A DNA stretch of 64,000 bases, taken from positions 558,001 through 622,000 of the forward strand of contig CM055744.1 of the NCBI GenBank assembly GCA_029465975.1. The letters are read 5' to 3'. Below, piece by piece: positions 33,682 to 44,257 of this stretch (within the stretch, counting starts at the first letter, position 1; every line of letters starts with the position of its first letter). This DNA comes from Dallia pectoralis. Lineage: Eukaryota; Chordata; Actinopteri; Esociformes; Umbridae. The translations under genes and the position numbers were made by a program. The notes beneath the pieces are model-generated. The model was not told the origin of the DNA. It saw nothing but the letters and a program-made list of their open reading frames with translations, and did not search any database.

Positions 33682-34140
33682 TTTCTAGCATCTCAGTGGT
33701 CTGGTTCAGTAGCGTCTATTTGGGCTAGCTTTCTAACAACTCAGTGGTCTGGTTCATCAGCGTCTATTTGGGCTAGCTTTCTAACAACTCAGTGGTCTGG
33801 TTCAGTAGCGTCTATTTGGGCTAGCTTTCTAGCATCTCAGTGGTCTGGTTCAGTAGCGTCTCTTTGGGCTAGCTTTCTAACAACTCAGTGGTCTGGTTCA
33901 GTAGCGTCTATTTGGGCTAGCTTTCTAACAACTCAGTGGTCTGGTTCAGTAGCGTCTCTTTGGGCTAGCTTTCTAACAACTCAGTGGTCTGGTTCAGTAG
34001 CGTCTCTTTGGGCTAGCTTTCTAACAACTCAGTGCTCTGGTTCAGTTGCGTCTATTTGGGCTAGCTCTCTAACATCCCAGTGGCTTGGTTTGCTAGCATC
34101 TCAGCGTCTTGGTTTGCTAACGTCTCAGACGGCTGGTTCG
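33682..34140 (+). repeat. 48-bp minisatellite, about 8 units plus diverged units
   Basis: Unit CTTTCTAACAACTCAGTGGT CTGGTTCAGTAGCGTCTATT TGGGCTAG, regular from 33682 to about 34083 and decaying to 34140. The array continues for part of a unit at 35341-35365, on the far side of the hAT insertion, which therefore landed inside the array. Confidence 0.93.
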
Positions 34141-35340
34141 CAGTGGCGACTTGTCATTAGGAGCAGGCTGTGCCCCACCTGTTGTCAACAGAAAAAACTG
34201 CAACAAAATATATATAATAAAATATTAGTTTTATTTCTCGAAGATTACTTTCATAATATATTATCTATGAATTATGACTATATTTTTTTCTCAATTGCAT
34301 ATTATTTGTGTGAGGTTTTTATTCATTGGTCCCTGGCATGCTGCTTCAGACTGCATTTGCCGATTCGAGTTCGCAGTCGGCCATAGATTAAGCGTGAGGT
34401 GGGGCTAGCCCCTCTCTCCCGATGCAAAGTACATTAAACGTGTGAAAACATTAATGCGCATGCTCAGAATGTAAGCGTGGTAGTCAATCGCACAATTTTT
34501 TTGCCAAGTGGGGCAGTCAGCTCGTGGGGCAGTCAGCTCGTAGCCCCACTACAGCGTCCATTTGTATTTCAGACCTGATTGGCTGTCTGTCTGGCGCTAA
34601 CATTAGCCTGCAGAAGAGCGTGAGGTTGGATTCTTGTAGTACCTAGCTTGTCAGCTTCGCTAACGGATTAGAACAATGAATACAGTGAATTTTATTCTGG
34701 AGCACCGGTTTGATACTCAGTTGGAAGAGAAACTTGAAGTTAAGCGACTTGGGGCACATCAAACACTGGGGGATTGTGTTATTACACAAACCACTGGTAA
34801 AGTTAACCAGCCGCGACTCAACGCATTGGCCATGTTGTCCATCGAAAGCCAGCTTATTCTGGAGCTACGTGACTTAATTCCCAAAACAATCAAAAAGTTT
34901 GCCCAGAGGACGATCCGCCGGGCGGCTTTTCTCTTTAAGTGAGCCATCAGCCATGGTGAGTAAATGCATATTTTATTATTTGGCCTTTGTGGTGCTGGTC
35001 CGTGCATTGGTCATAGTTTTGTGTTAAATCGATTGATTAGCCGGTGACAGGTGTCAATGTGTCCATGCTCATCTAATAGATAATATCTATTGGGTTTGTA
35101 AATGTGACAGTGGTCATTGTACATGTGTGTAAGAGGAGAGCAATTACACAATAAGGTCTCCCTCCAGGATGTGTACTACAGCAGTAGCCCTTTTGTTAAG
35201 TGTTTTGTAGAGTCACGCTGTTTGTTGATGTGTTAAATAAACACATCAGTAGCAAAGAGTGTTTTGTAGCTTTACTGGGATATATTCTATTTTGAAACTG
35301 TTTGTGCCCCACCAATTTATTACATATAAAAACGCCACTG
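34141..35340 (+). mobile_element. Internally deleted hAT element with residual ORF
   Basis: Ends CAGTGGCG...CGCCACTG with a perfect 8-bp duplication CTGGTTCG (34133-34140 and 35341-35348). Both subterminal regions carry 'GTGCCCCACC' in opposite orientation. The 1.2-kb interior keeps a short ORF that appears to join the N-terminal and C-terminal parts of a hAT transposase, so this is a deletion derivative of an autonomous element. Confidence 0.92.
34676..34942 (+). CDS. Truncated hAT transposase ORF (N- and C-termini fused)
   Basis: An 88-residue open frame starting ATGAATACAG. Residues 1-30 (MNTVNFILEHRF...LEEKLEVKRLGAHQ) resemble the N-terminus of ZMYM1-like hAT transposases. Residues from about 46 (PRLNALAMLSIES) to the end (IKKFAQRTIRRAAFLFK) resemble the C-terminal hAT dimerisation motif. 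The catalytic core and zinc finger are absent, so it cannot transpose. Whether it is translated is unknown; a retained dimerisation segment could in principle interact with a full transposase, which is inference. The join is in frame with no stop. Confidence 0.6.
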   Translation: MNTVNFILEHRFDTQLEEKLEVKRLGAHQTLGDCVITQTTGKVNQPRLNALAMLSIESQLILELRDLIPKTIKKFAQRTIRRAAFLFK

Positions 35341-35365
35341 CTGGTTCGCTAACATTTTAGTGGAG

Positions 35366-37537
35366 CCTCTACAATAGTGTGGTGAAAAAAAAACATTGTC
35401 CTGAATTCAGTCAGAAAGCATTGCTGTAGCCATTGAACATGTAACTAGGCTGTGCAATTAAATATCTGTTTTACATTAACAGAGCTTGCCAATCTTCCCT
35501 TGCACGGATCCGTCAAATTCATCTGGTTTTAAATCGAGTACAGCATGCCACTTAAATTCCCTACTGCCGAACATATTGTGGCGGATTAAAGAAAACCTTG
35601 AATTACATTACATCATTATGAATACCTTCCAACGGTGCTGGACTAAAATCATGGTGATCTGGTATGGAACTGTGCAACTGTATGAATGGAGAAAATTGTC
35701 AAGAAAGGCAAATAACCCCTCCACTCGTCAACACAAAAGCAATCATGCTGTTAGCTCCTCAGTGCTTTACGCACGGAACCATTATCTCAAGGGAAAGTCA
35801 TTCATTATGCTATTAATGTTCAGGGAATGATATAATTCCATAAATGAAATATTCTTTTCCCTCTTTTACTGCTTGCAGAATGGAGCAGCCTACATGCACA
35901 GAAAAATAAAAAAACATTAGCCTACCAACCCAACCTTTTCATAGTGCACCTCTCCCTCTATGCTGTCTATCAGGAGCACTCATTTTGTTGTCAAAATCTT
36001 CTGTGTATTACATGATATTTGTGTGTGACATTCTCGCTACAGAGGCCCCCCTGTAACGAATTGCAGTTATGGTGACGCTGCCTGTCTGAAAACCTCTACA
36101 CGTGGCAGCTCTGTGTGATGGAGTCAGATACTTTGCAATGACACACAATTAGAATGCTTCTGAATGACAGTTGCATTACTCTCTCTCTCTTTTGACCCCA
36201 TGGGCCAGGTGACTTACATAGATTTTAAAAGAAGGATACAGAAATCCGGGTGACTGTGAGTCAGCAGACCAATTATTCACAGGCTTTCAACATTGTTGTT
36301 GTTGATATTGTTATGTGAAATGTGTCTGTTTGAATGAGACGGCAAGTAAAGCTGCTGTCCCATTGGGAATTGCTAATCAACTGCATATCTTCACTGCTTT
36401 GGGGCTGCCTGACTGGCTCAGTCTAGAGAAAAGCTGCCTCTAGATGGGGTAAAAGAGTGAGAGAGTAGAAAGTTACATGATCAATATGACAAATGCATTA
36501 GTCCAGCTTGATAAACAAACGGAAACATTGTGGCGTGGCAAATGACTAGCTGGCCCTCGCTTCGTCATTCAGGTGAAGCTGCTCTCTCTTGAATATCCTA
36601 ATGTGTTTTTCCTACCAGAGCTGTCTCATCTCTATGACTACCTGTCATTGACTGGCAGAGCTGCTGCACAGCACAGAAACCCTGTGGAGTGATGGCTGTT
36701 TGCTTCTGTAAGGAGAGCACCTGCATGTCGCCCACTGATCCACTGAACCAATGATGCCAGAGGGAGAAGGGAGACATCCGCTTGTACCACCTCCAAAGTG
36801 AAACGGACGAATACAAACTGCCTGGGGACTGCCTGGGGACCATAGACCTTCTACTTTTTCTTCAATTGGGAGACAGACAGACATTCAAATGTCTCTCAGT
36901 ATTTGAAGTACATGCCGGAAGATATTAGGTAGGGTTTGTTGTGGGTGGTCGGGGAAAAAGAAGGACACTGTGATTAGGGTTGATAGCTGGCATCTGGGCA
37001 AAGGCCAGCCCTCAGATGTAAGCTGCAGTGGGGCTGTGCATGCTGTCAAGTCCGACCCTCATGCTAAGTGCCGGATGGGTGAGTCAATGGGTAGGCAGGT
37101 GCCTGGTCAAAGCACCACTGATTTGCCAAAAATGGACCTACGCTTGTTTGAAAAAGACAATAGAATGTAATTAATGACGTCGGAAGATTTATTTTATCAC
37201 AACTATTTCCAAACTATGTTAGAAAATGTAAGCTCCCACCGGTCACCAGCTTAGGTAAAGAAAAAATGCAGTATCTGTTACTTTAGAGGTGGGATAGCAG
37301 GTAGTGTTTGAGATTCATAAAAAGTAATAGCAAGTGGTAAGTTAGACAGTTAAAACCACACTTCATTGTTTACATAGTTTGCTGAATTTAATGTGTCATA
37401 TGATGACTCATGTTTCTTCATTCAAAGCATTTAAAAATGTACAGTTTTTGGACAAAAGTAAAAAAAAGTGTGAAATGCCTGAAGATCAACATATAATATC
37501 CATGAATTTTCTATGCTTTGAGATGGGAGTGTACCAG
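35366..37537. other. No gene seen
   Basis: The longest frame, 35486-35830 (114 residues), has no motif, no splice context and ordinary composition, so I do not call it. Nothing else stands out. Confidence 0.5.
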
Positions 37538-38050
37538 TATATGTTAATAGATATGTTATGGTATATGTTAATTAATAGATATGTTATGGTATATGTTAAT
37601 AGATATGTTATGGTATATGTTAATAGATATGTTATGGTATATGTTATGGTATATGTTAATAGATATGTTATGGCATATGTTAATAGATATGTTATGGTAT
37701 ATGTTAATAGATATGTTATGGTATATGTTAATAGATATGTTATGGTATATGTTAATAGATATGTTATGGTATATGTTAATAGATATGTTATGGTATATGT
37801 AATAGATATGTTAAGGTATATGTTAATAGATATGTTATGGTATATGTTAATAGATATGTTATGGTATATGTTAATAGATATGTTATGGTATATGTTAATA
37901 GATATGTTATGGCATATGTTAATAGATATGTTATGGTATATGTTAATAGATATGTTATGGTATATGTTAATAGATATGTTATGGTATATGTTAATAGATA
38001 TGTTATGGTATATGTTAATAGATATGTTATGGTATATGTTAATAGATATT
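37538..38050 (+). repeat. 24-bp AT-rich minisatellite, about 21 units
   Basis: Unit ATGTTAATAGATATGTTATG GTAT, with a few 8-12-bp length variants. Because 24 is divisible by 3, it makes long frames on both strands (MLWYMLID, MVYVNRYV, LLTYTITY), all repeat artefacts. High AT content may make it prone to melting or expansion. Confidence 0.95.
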
Positions 38051-38089
38051 GTACCATCAACAGAGAGCTGGATATCATAATAATGATGC

Positions 38090-38165
38090 TTTAGCTTGGC
38101 CAGGTCGCCGTTGCAAATGAGAATTATTTGTCAATCGGCCTACCTGGTTAAATAAAGTTGAAATT
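38090..38165 (+). mobile_element. LINE 3' tail fragment
   Basis: CCAGGTCGCCGTTGCAAATG AGAATTATTTGTCAATCGG and then CCTACCTGGTTAAATAAAG. This is the same 3' end as the relic at 31085-32375, 5' truncated to under 80 bp, and abuts the 24-bp minisatellite. Confidence 0.7.
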
Positions 38166-38569
38166 AAAAATAACGCTGTGTTACATCTACCACCAAGATA
38201 CAAACATTATAACCATTTACAAGTTAAGCGAATAACGCTAATCATCTCCTAACCAGGGCTCATGTCTAGGTCTGGTTAGATTAAATGGTAGGAAAACAAT
38301 CAGTTCTTATAGTCAACGTGTTGGATGCAGAAGAAATGTGCACGGGTAGACCTCAGTGACTTTGTTTAAGGGCAATTTGTTATTGCCAAGTGACTGGATC
38401 AGAGTGTATCTGAAATGGCAAAGGCTTGTGGGGTGCTCCTGGTCATCAGTCTGTGGAGGGACAAACCACAAAATGGTGATAGGGTGTAAAGATAAAAAGG
38501 TGGTCATAAAATGTAACACATAATGCTACATATAATGCTAATGATGGTTACAGGAGAAATGTGTCACAA

Positions 38570-38750
38570 TTCACATTGCATTGCAACCAGCTGCATATGG
38601 GGCAGTGCATCTGCAGAACGCATAGAGTGCACACGAGGACCTCTGTCCACCATCGAAAGCACCTAGAATGGCCATGTAAGCATTGCAAATGGACATAGGA
38701 GCTGTGGGAAAAGGTTGCCTGGTACAATGAATCCCGTTTTATTTCTTTTC
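38570..38750 (+). pseudogene. Tc1 transposase fragment with altered first catalytic site
   Basis: Near 38704-38745 a frame reads EKVAWYNESRFISF, matching the WSDESRF block of Tc1 transposases, but with Asn where the catalytic Asp should be. The upstream ~120 bp reads as degraded helix-turn-helix linker in changing frames. No inverted repeats found. Confidence 0.45.
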
Positions 38751-39074
38751 TTTTTTTGAATCTTAAAAATAAAAAAGGTAATGATATTATTTGATTGAAT
38801 TTTATTTGATTATATGAACTTTGATTATTTAATTATTGACTGATTCCTTTTGGATTGTGATTGGGATTATTTAAATTTTTTTATGAAGGATGCTCATTGG
38901 CTAACATATAAATTCAACATATTTTACTTTTTGACATGAACATTTAAAAAAATACCTGGATAGGGACAGCGCCCCTTGACAAAGAATTGTATATCACATA
39001 TAAAAGTTATCCATCAGTGTTACTGTTGTCTAAGAAGGGCGTACATTTTAAGCATTTGACATATATTTATATTT

Positions 39075-39500
39075 ACTGTAGATTAGATTAGATTCCATTT
39101 TAATGTTATAGAACAGTACAAGTACAGTACAACAAACTGCAGATTGCATCCAACCGGAAGTGCAAAAAGAGCTGTGCAAAATGGTATGCAGGGCAGTGTG
39201 TCAATGTGCAATGCATGAGTCAAGTGAGATGAAGGACAATGTAAGGATGTAAAATTGACATGGATAAGTAAGGTGTTTAGTTCAACAATGTAACAAAATG
39301 CAAATGTGCAGAGGGCAGTACAAGCGGAAAGCATCTGTGCATGTGGCAATGGAGAGTACAAACAGTATGCATTGTGCAAATGGCAAATAAAATAAATTGG
39401 GTAGCAGTGATTAGGGCAAGAGGTAGCAATGGGGAGTACAAACACAAATGGCAAATAAAGTAAATTGCAAGTAAAAAAATAAGGTAAAAGGTACAAAATA
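39075..39500 (-). mobile_element. LINE/SINE 3' end fragment, antisense
   Basis: ACAGTACAAGTACAGTACAA followed by CTGCAGATTGCATCCAACC and GGAAGTGCAAAAAG..., then repeated 'GTGCAAATGGCAA' motifs. This layout is typical of a common fish retroposon 3' UTR read in antisense. No coding remains. The long minus frame 39083-39496 is a by-product. Confidence 0.5.
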
Positions 39501-39890
39501 ACTAAACATTTTAATTATGTCACTACGACTAATGTCGCCTTTTAGTGCTAAGCCTTTGTACCAAAACATCAAACGTAATTTGTCGAGGACCCCTAATTAT
39601 TAGAAATGTGGGGAATATAGTATAGTCTCCAAGGATAACTATCAAAAACCACCAATTGTATAAGTGACTCTAACTAAAACAAATACAACAACTGAGACCA
39701 ATCCCAAACGCTGACAGAGAAGAATGTAAACGTTGCATTTTACCTGCCATGCTGATTATTAACGTCAGGCCAAACCCATAAGTAACTGGAACCAATTTGT
39801 TTTAGGGGAAGCCCTAGATATTTTAGTGTTGCCGAAAGCTTGCACTGGAGTTAATTTATTCCCCCCTAGAGTAATGCCCGTAATTACCAA
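39501..39890. other. Gene-upstream sequence, short dispersed-repeat match
   Basis: Contains GTCGAGGACCCCTAATTATTAG near 39582-39603, antisense to the repeat that opens this window. Otherwise nothing recognisable before the promoter-proximal region of cacna2d2. Confidence 0.35.
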
Positions 39891-40609
39891 AATAAGGCAG
39901 TCGTTTGTGTTCATAATCTGTTAGTTTCCCCAGCCTGTCTCGGTGGAAACCAAAAAAATGGCATAGAGAGCACAGGACGCTGGAGAGTCTGACGCGCGCC
40001 CTCGTCTGTCGCTGGTAACATCGGAGCAAACGTGTCGTCTGGTGTTCACGCCGTCCGTTAGTAACGTTGGAGAGCGAGCGAGTGCGCAAATAAGGCACAG
40101 TCGAGAGAGGGAGGTAGAAGAGCGAGTGCGCAAATAACGCACAGCAGAGAGAGGGAGGTAGAAGTGCGAGTCGCAAATAACGCACAGCAGAGAGAGGGAG
40201 GTAGAAGAGCGAGTGCGCAAATAATGCACAGCAGAGAGAGGGAGGGAAAAGAGCGAGTGCGCAAATAAGGCACAGCAGAGAGAGGGAGGGAAAAGAGCGA
40301 GTGCGCAAATAAGGCACAGCAGAGAGAGGGAGGGAAAAGAGCGAGTGCGCAAATAAGGCACAGCAGAGAGAGGGAGGGAAAAGAGCGAGTGCGCAAATAA
40401 GGCACAGCAGCACCAGCGGCGGCAGCAACGTCAATGTATCTGTGACTTTGAATCCGTTGTACGGAGGATCGGCAGCTCCAGACATTTCAGATTGATCTTG
40501 AGGACCCCTCTCCACCAACCGGAGCTGAGGGTTTAATGCTAGAGACAATAAGAGACAATTCTCACGACCCTGTTCTATTTATCCCAGTTTCTTCAATATT
40601 TAATGGAAA
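39891..40609 (+). promoter_or_regulatory. cacna2d2: Presumed promoter and 5' UTR of cacna2d2
   Basis: This CpG-containing stretch (for example GACGCGCGCC near 39990 and GCGGCGGCAGCAACG near 40417) lies directly upstream of exon 1. No convincing TATA box is seen and the transcription start is not determinable. It contains a 44/45-bp minisatellite (40074-40415). Upstream ATGs occur at 40434 (a 3-codon frame), 40536 (overlaps the main start out of frame) and 40603 (out of frame). These have T or C at -3 or otherwise weaker contexts than the main start. Confidence 0.4.
40074..40415 (+). repeat. 44/45-bp minisatellite at the cacna2d2 5' end, about 8 units
   Basis: Unit GAGCGAGTGCGCAAATAAGG CACAGCAGAGAGAGGGAGGG AAAA, first units with GGTAGAA instead of GGGAAAA. 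Each unit contains GTGCGCAA, one base from a C/EBP palindrome TTGCGCAA. That resemblance is only suggestive. The array ends about 190 bp before the start codon. Minus-strand frames reading 'LCCALFAHSLF' come from it. Confidence 0.9.
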
Positions 40610-40725
40610 ATGGCGATCTGCTCTCAATCCTACGGTATCTTCTGCCTGTTCTCAATCCAAACTATACTCATCATTAGCGTCTCTTCGCCGGCAACAGGAA
40701 ACCACCGCTTCCCCCAGCACTACAC
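40610..40725 (+). CDS. cacna2d2: Voltage-gated calcium channel alpha2/delta-2 subunit, exon 1
   Basis: Coding part of exon 1. The start GAAAATGGCG has A at -3 and G at +4, a strong Kozak context, which chooses it over the ATG at 40603. It encodes MAICSQSYGIFCLFSIQTIL and ISVSSPATGNHRFPQHY plus two bases: a hydrophobic signal peptide of about 25 residues, then the mature N-terminus. The donor is AC|GTAAGT. The mature start FPQHYT-MIHWA resembles the FPQ-HTM-HWA region recalled for mammalian CACNA2D2. Alpha2/delta proteins are secreted-side, GPI-anchored auxiliary subunits that increase surface expression of Cav1/Cav2 channels. The signal peptide is shorter than in mammals. The paralogue (a or b) cannot be told. 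Confidence 0.75.
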
Positions 40726-40862
40726 GTAAGTACAATTTCGACTGAGAAGGAAACGGGTCTATTGCCGAGAGCGCAGAACTGGACTGGTGGCCCACAATCT
40801 GCTGCTTACTATAAGGTTCGATAGCCGCGCGATGCAGACTGATGTAGAAACAGTAACGCAGT

Positions 40863-41036
40863 ATCTGAATGATGCCATAGCTCGGTTATAATACACATGT
40901 ATCTGAATGATGCCATAGCTCGGTTATAATACAGATGAATCTGAATGATGCCATAGCTCGGTTATAATATACAGATGTATCTGAATGATGCCATTGCTCG
41001 GTTATAATACAGATGTATCTTTATGATGCCATAGCA
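40863..41036 (+). repeat. 38-bp tandem repeat in intron 1, about 4.5 units
   Basis: Unit ATCTGAATGATGCCATAGCT CGGTTATAATACAGATGT, starting 137 bp downstream of the exon 1 donor. Small differences between copies; the last is partial. Confidence 0.92.
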
Positions 41037-44000
41037 TGTATCCGTATGAACGAATGGAACTGTAGCATTGGCAATAGTAGGCTACTTGCGCTTCTACCTC
41101 TTCCCCGGTCTGCTGCCCATACTTGATTTGAAGTGCATTTAGCCAGAATCGAGATGTTTATGCAGAGGCTACACTTGGTACGAAACAGGTGCTCCCAATA
41201 ATAGCATGTGCATTTAATTATTTAACATGTCTTAGAATTAGATAGGATTTCCGATCCGTGCAGGACACCTGTGTGTTTCTGTGCTCTTACCAGTCACACA
41301 TACAGTTGATACGATGCTGCGATTAAACAAACACTTAATTCTAATCCTGTCCAACTTTTACATTTCAAAGTAGGCTACCTATCAAGCCATTCGATTGAGA
41401 CTTGCCGTTTGAATAAAAATGCACATTAAATTAGAGGTAAAACAGTAGCCATGTTCCAAACCATAACGCTGTATAATCTAGCCCTGTCATAATATTGCTC
41501 TATGACACTCACCTCCTTTCAACACGCAACCTAGAAGGAGAACTCTTCAATTGATTTGATAGATGGGCCTAAAGGCTTGTTTCTTCCCTCGACCCTAATC
41601 AGAGGAAAACGAATGACCTAACGCAAAAGCCAATACTTTTCGAAGACTAATATTTAAACTATTCCTATTGTGCATTATGTTTCAGCTATTTTGTCATCAA
41701 ATTTGATCAAAACATTTCTTAATGCATTTTACAATCTGGCAGGTAGCATTCGTCTATGAAAATCTGACCGAATCTACACTAAAGTATATGCATAGGCTAC
41801 TCAGAGTCTAAAAGCAGTTCCCGGACGGTTACCGCTAACTTTTGAAAAAAATGTTGTAAACGCTATTTGGAATGTTTTTCGGGCATGTATCACTGTGTGA
41901 CATATAGACTTTTTTATTTTAGTCCTTATGTTGCCCCTTGGTTTGGAGCTGTTTCTGAACCTCTTGTGTCAGGGTGTGTCCCAATCTAGAGCCTACGGGT
42001 TCTAGGTTTATCCCCTTTGCTTCGGGAATAAAATACCTAAGCAACAGAATTGCAGCCTTTATCCAAGGGCGTTGCAGTGAGTTAAATATCGTGTGTGACA
42101 CATTTGGTATTTTGGTATGTTATTGGGAGACCAGTGTATCTGTTTCCAACATTGAGGCGAACATGTCCCCCGTCCACCCTTGCTTGCCTAATTTATGATT
42201 ATAAGAATGATTAATATCTTTATATGACAATATTAACATGAACACGGGTTTTGTGAGGTGTGAAGTCTGATAGCTGAGTGTAATATCAATATTTTATAAT
42301 TCGATGTGCTTGCCAAAGGCTCTCATATTCCTCCAATTTCGTTAGAGTGCTCTATATCTTAAACAATTATAAATATATGAAGACGAAACCAACATACAAA
42401 CGTCCAGGCTGTGGTGACATCAGAAGATAGTTTTGACATCATTAATACAATTTTAACTATAACAATATTTGAACAGGCCCCAATGCATCTCAACTTCAGT
42501 GGAGACAAAACCAACAGGTTTAGTAGTATCTCTTCCTAAAATATTCAAGCAACAACTATCCATAATTAATTAGCTCTGAAACAGTATCTCTAGAACCCCT
42601 TAAGCTAGAAATACAAACTTTGTTACACATGTTTAAGCTATTTCAACTTAAAACTCTTAAACCTGTATGCAAATGGACTACATTCATACTCAATTCATTA
42701 AGCCATCAATAGTATCTATTAGACCTTCCAGTCATGGTGCTGGTCAATGGCGGAAGCATATGCAGAGCTTTGCTGTATAGTTTTATTATCAACTTTAGCT
42801 TGCAAAAATAACAAATAAGAAATGGCAGCACTCGCGACACGCAACATAAAGCATAAAACAATGATCCACACAAACCAATGCCAAGAAATAACCTAGTATA
42901 CTTACTTATTAATGAAACAAGGAGAAGGTTAAAGCCATAATCAAACAATAGTCCGGGGGTAGTTACTTACACTGGGTTGTTAGGTTCTAAACAGAAAATT
43001 ACATTATAGGGGCCGTTATGCGCTACTAGCCCAATAAATGTCTCCAGTGGGCTAGAGTTTGGTACAGAACCCTCCCCTAAAGGCCTAAAGGCATGTGCTC
43101 ATAAACGTGCCACCAGAAAACCAAAGAGAGGGCAGGGTGCGAGACTGGTGGAGTCTTCAGGAGCAAAGGATGGTTCCACCTCTAACGCAGGACAGGTTGC
43201 CGGAGCCGAGGATGGCTCCGTTCCAAAGCAGGATGAGGTGCTGGAACAGAGCGGGGTGACATTCTGAGATCACGTGGCCACCTCTCTGGGGCTGGCAACA
43301 GTAACCCCTCAGATTCCCTCAGCCATTCCAGTGGAAGTGGCGGAGAAGCTAGAGTTCGTTACACTTCCAAGCTGAAAACATAAAGCCAACTTTGTTTCAC
43401 ACGTCTAGGCCATCATCTATCAGTGTTAAAGCCTAAAATGTTTTAAATAATAACAAACTTTACATTTGTAAATGTCTTTTCTAATGAGTATAATTTGGTT
43501 GCTTTTTCTTTTAGGGTGCATTTCTTACCCTGATCTAGCTTTCCCCTAGCCAATGCATTGCTTTGTCAGACAAACTCTTTTTGAGCGATCTCATTGTTTA
43601 TGGCTTAATAAGAACATGTATAGCCTAATTCAAACTCATGCTGTAGGCGTTATCCTCTGAGTTGGACATTATAGCCTATGACATATTAAGCTACTGACTG
43701 TGTATGGGGGCAATACGTTATCTGGCTATCAGGCCTGCTTTGGAGGCAATTTGTACCCGAGAGCTGTGTACTGGACCATTGCAGGATTTATTACGACGAT
43801 TTTCACAGAAACAACTGTGTCAAGATATTTTCGATATAGCTGTTAGGCTACACAGCCCAATATAAATATAAACATTTACAAATTATTATATTATCTTGTC
43901 TAAAATTAACATTGTTATTGACATAATAGCCAATTGCATAATCCAAAAGGCATGCCTTGATTTAAACTATAACCAAGTTGACCCTTAAGCCTATATGGTT

Positions 44001-44233
44001 TCAGCCTAAAAAAATAAATGAAAGCATTTATTACATACAGACTAATAAGACTGTCAAGGTCAATCACAGTTAACTGCAGTGCTAACACAGACATGCCTGA
44101 TAGCTTTTAACTGCAACTAAAACAGTGCTAATGAGAAGTCTTTAGAGTAAAATTAACGAAAAACACTGAAGAGAATTGTCCAATGTGACATTCGGTAATT
44201 CAGAGGAACCCAAGTGTTTGGATGTTATAGTCA

Positions 44234-44257
44234 GTGCGTGTGTGTGTGTGTGTGTGT
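44234..44257 (+). repeat. (TG)n microsatellite
   Basis: A GTGCG start followed by an uninterrupted TG run in intron 1. Confidence 0.9.

Noticed and set aside
35486..35830. 114-residue open frame as a gene
   Set aside because: No recognisable motif, no splice context, ordinary composition. Length is within chance for this amount of sequence.
37379..38094. Frames up to 233 residues on both strands
   Set aside because: Generated by the 24-bp repeat; the protein is MLWYMLID/LLTYTITY repeats on both strands.
39856..40548. Minus-strand frames of 115-230 residues with LCCALFAHSLF repeats
   Set aside because: Antisense of the 44/45-bp minisatellite upstream of cacna2d2; leucine-rich look is an artefact.
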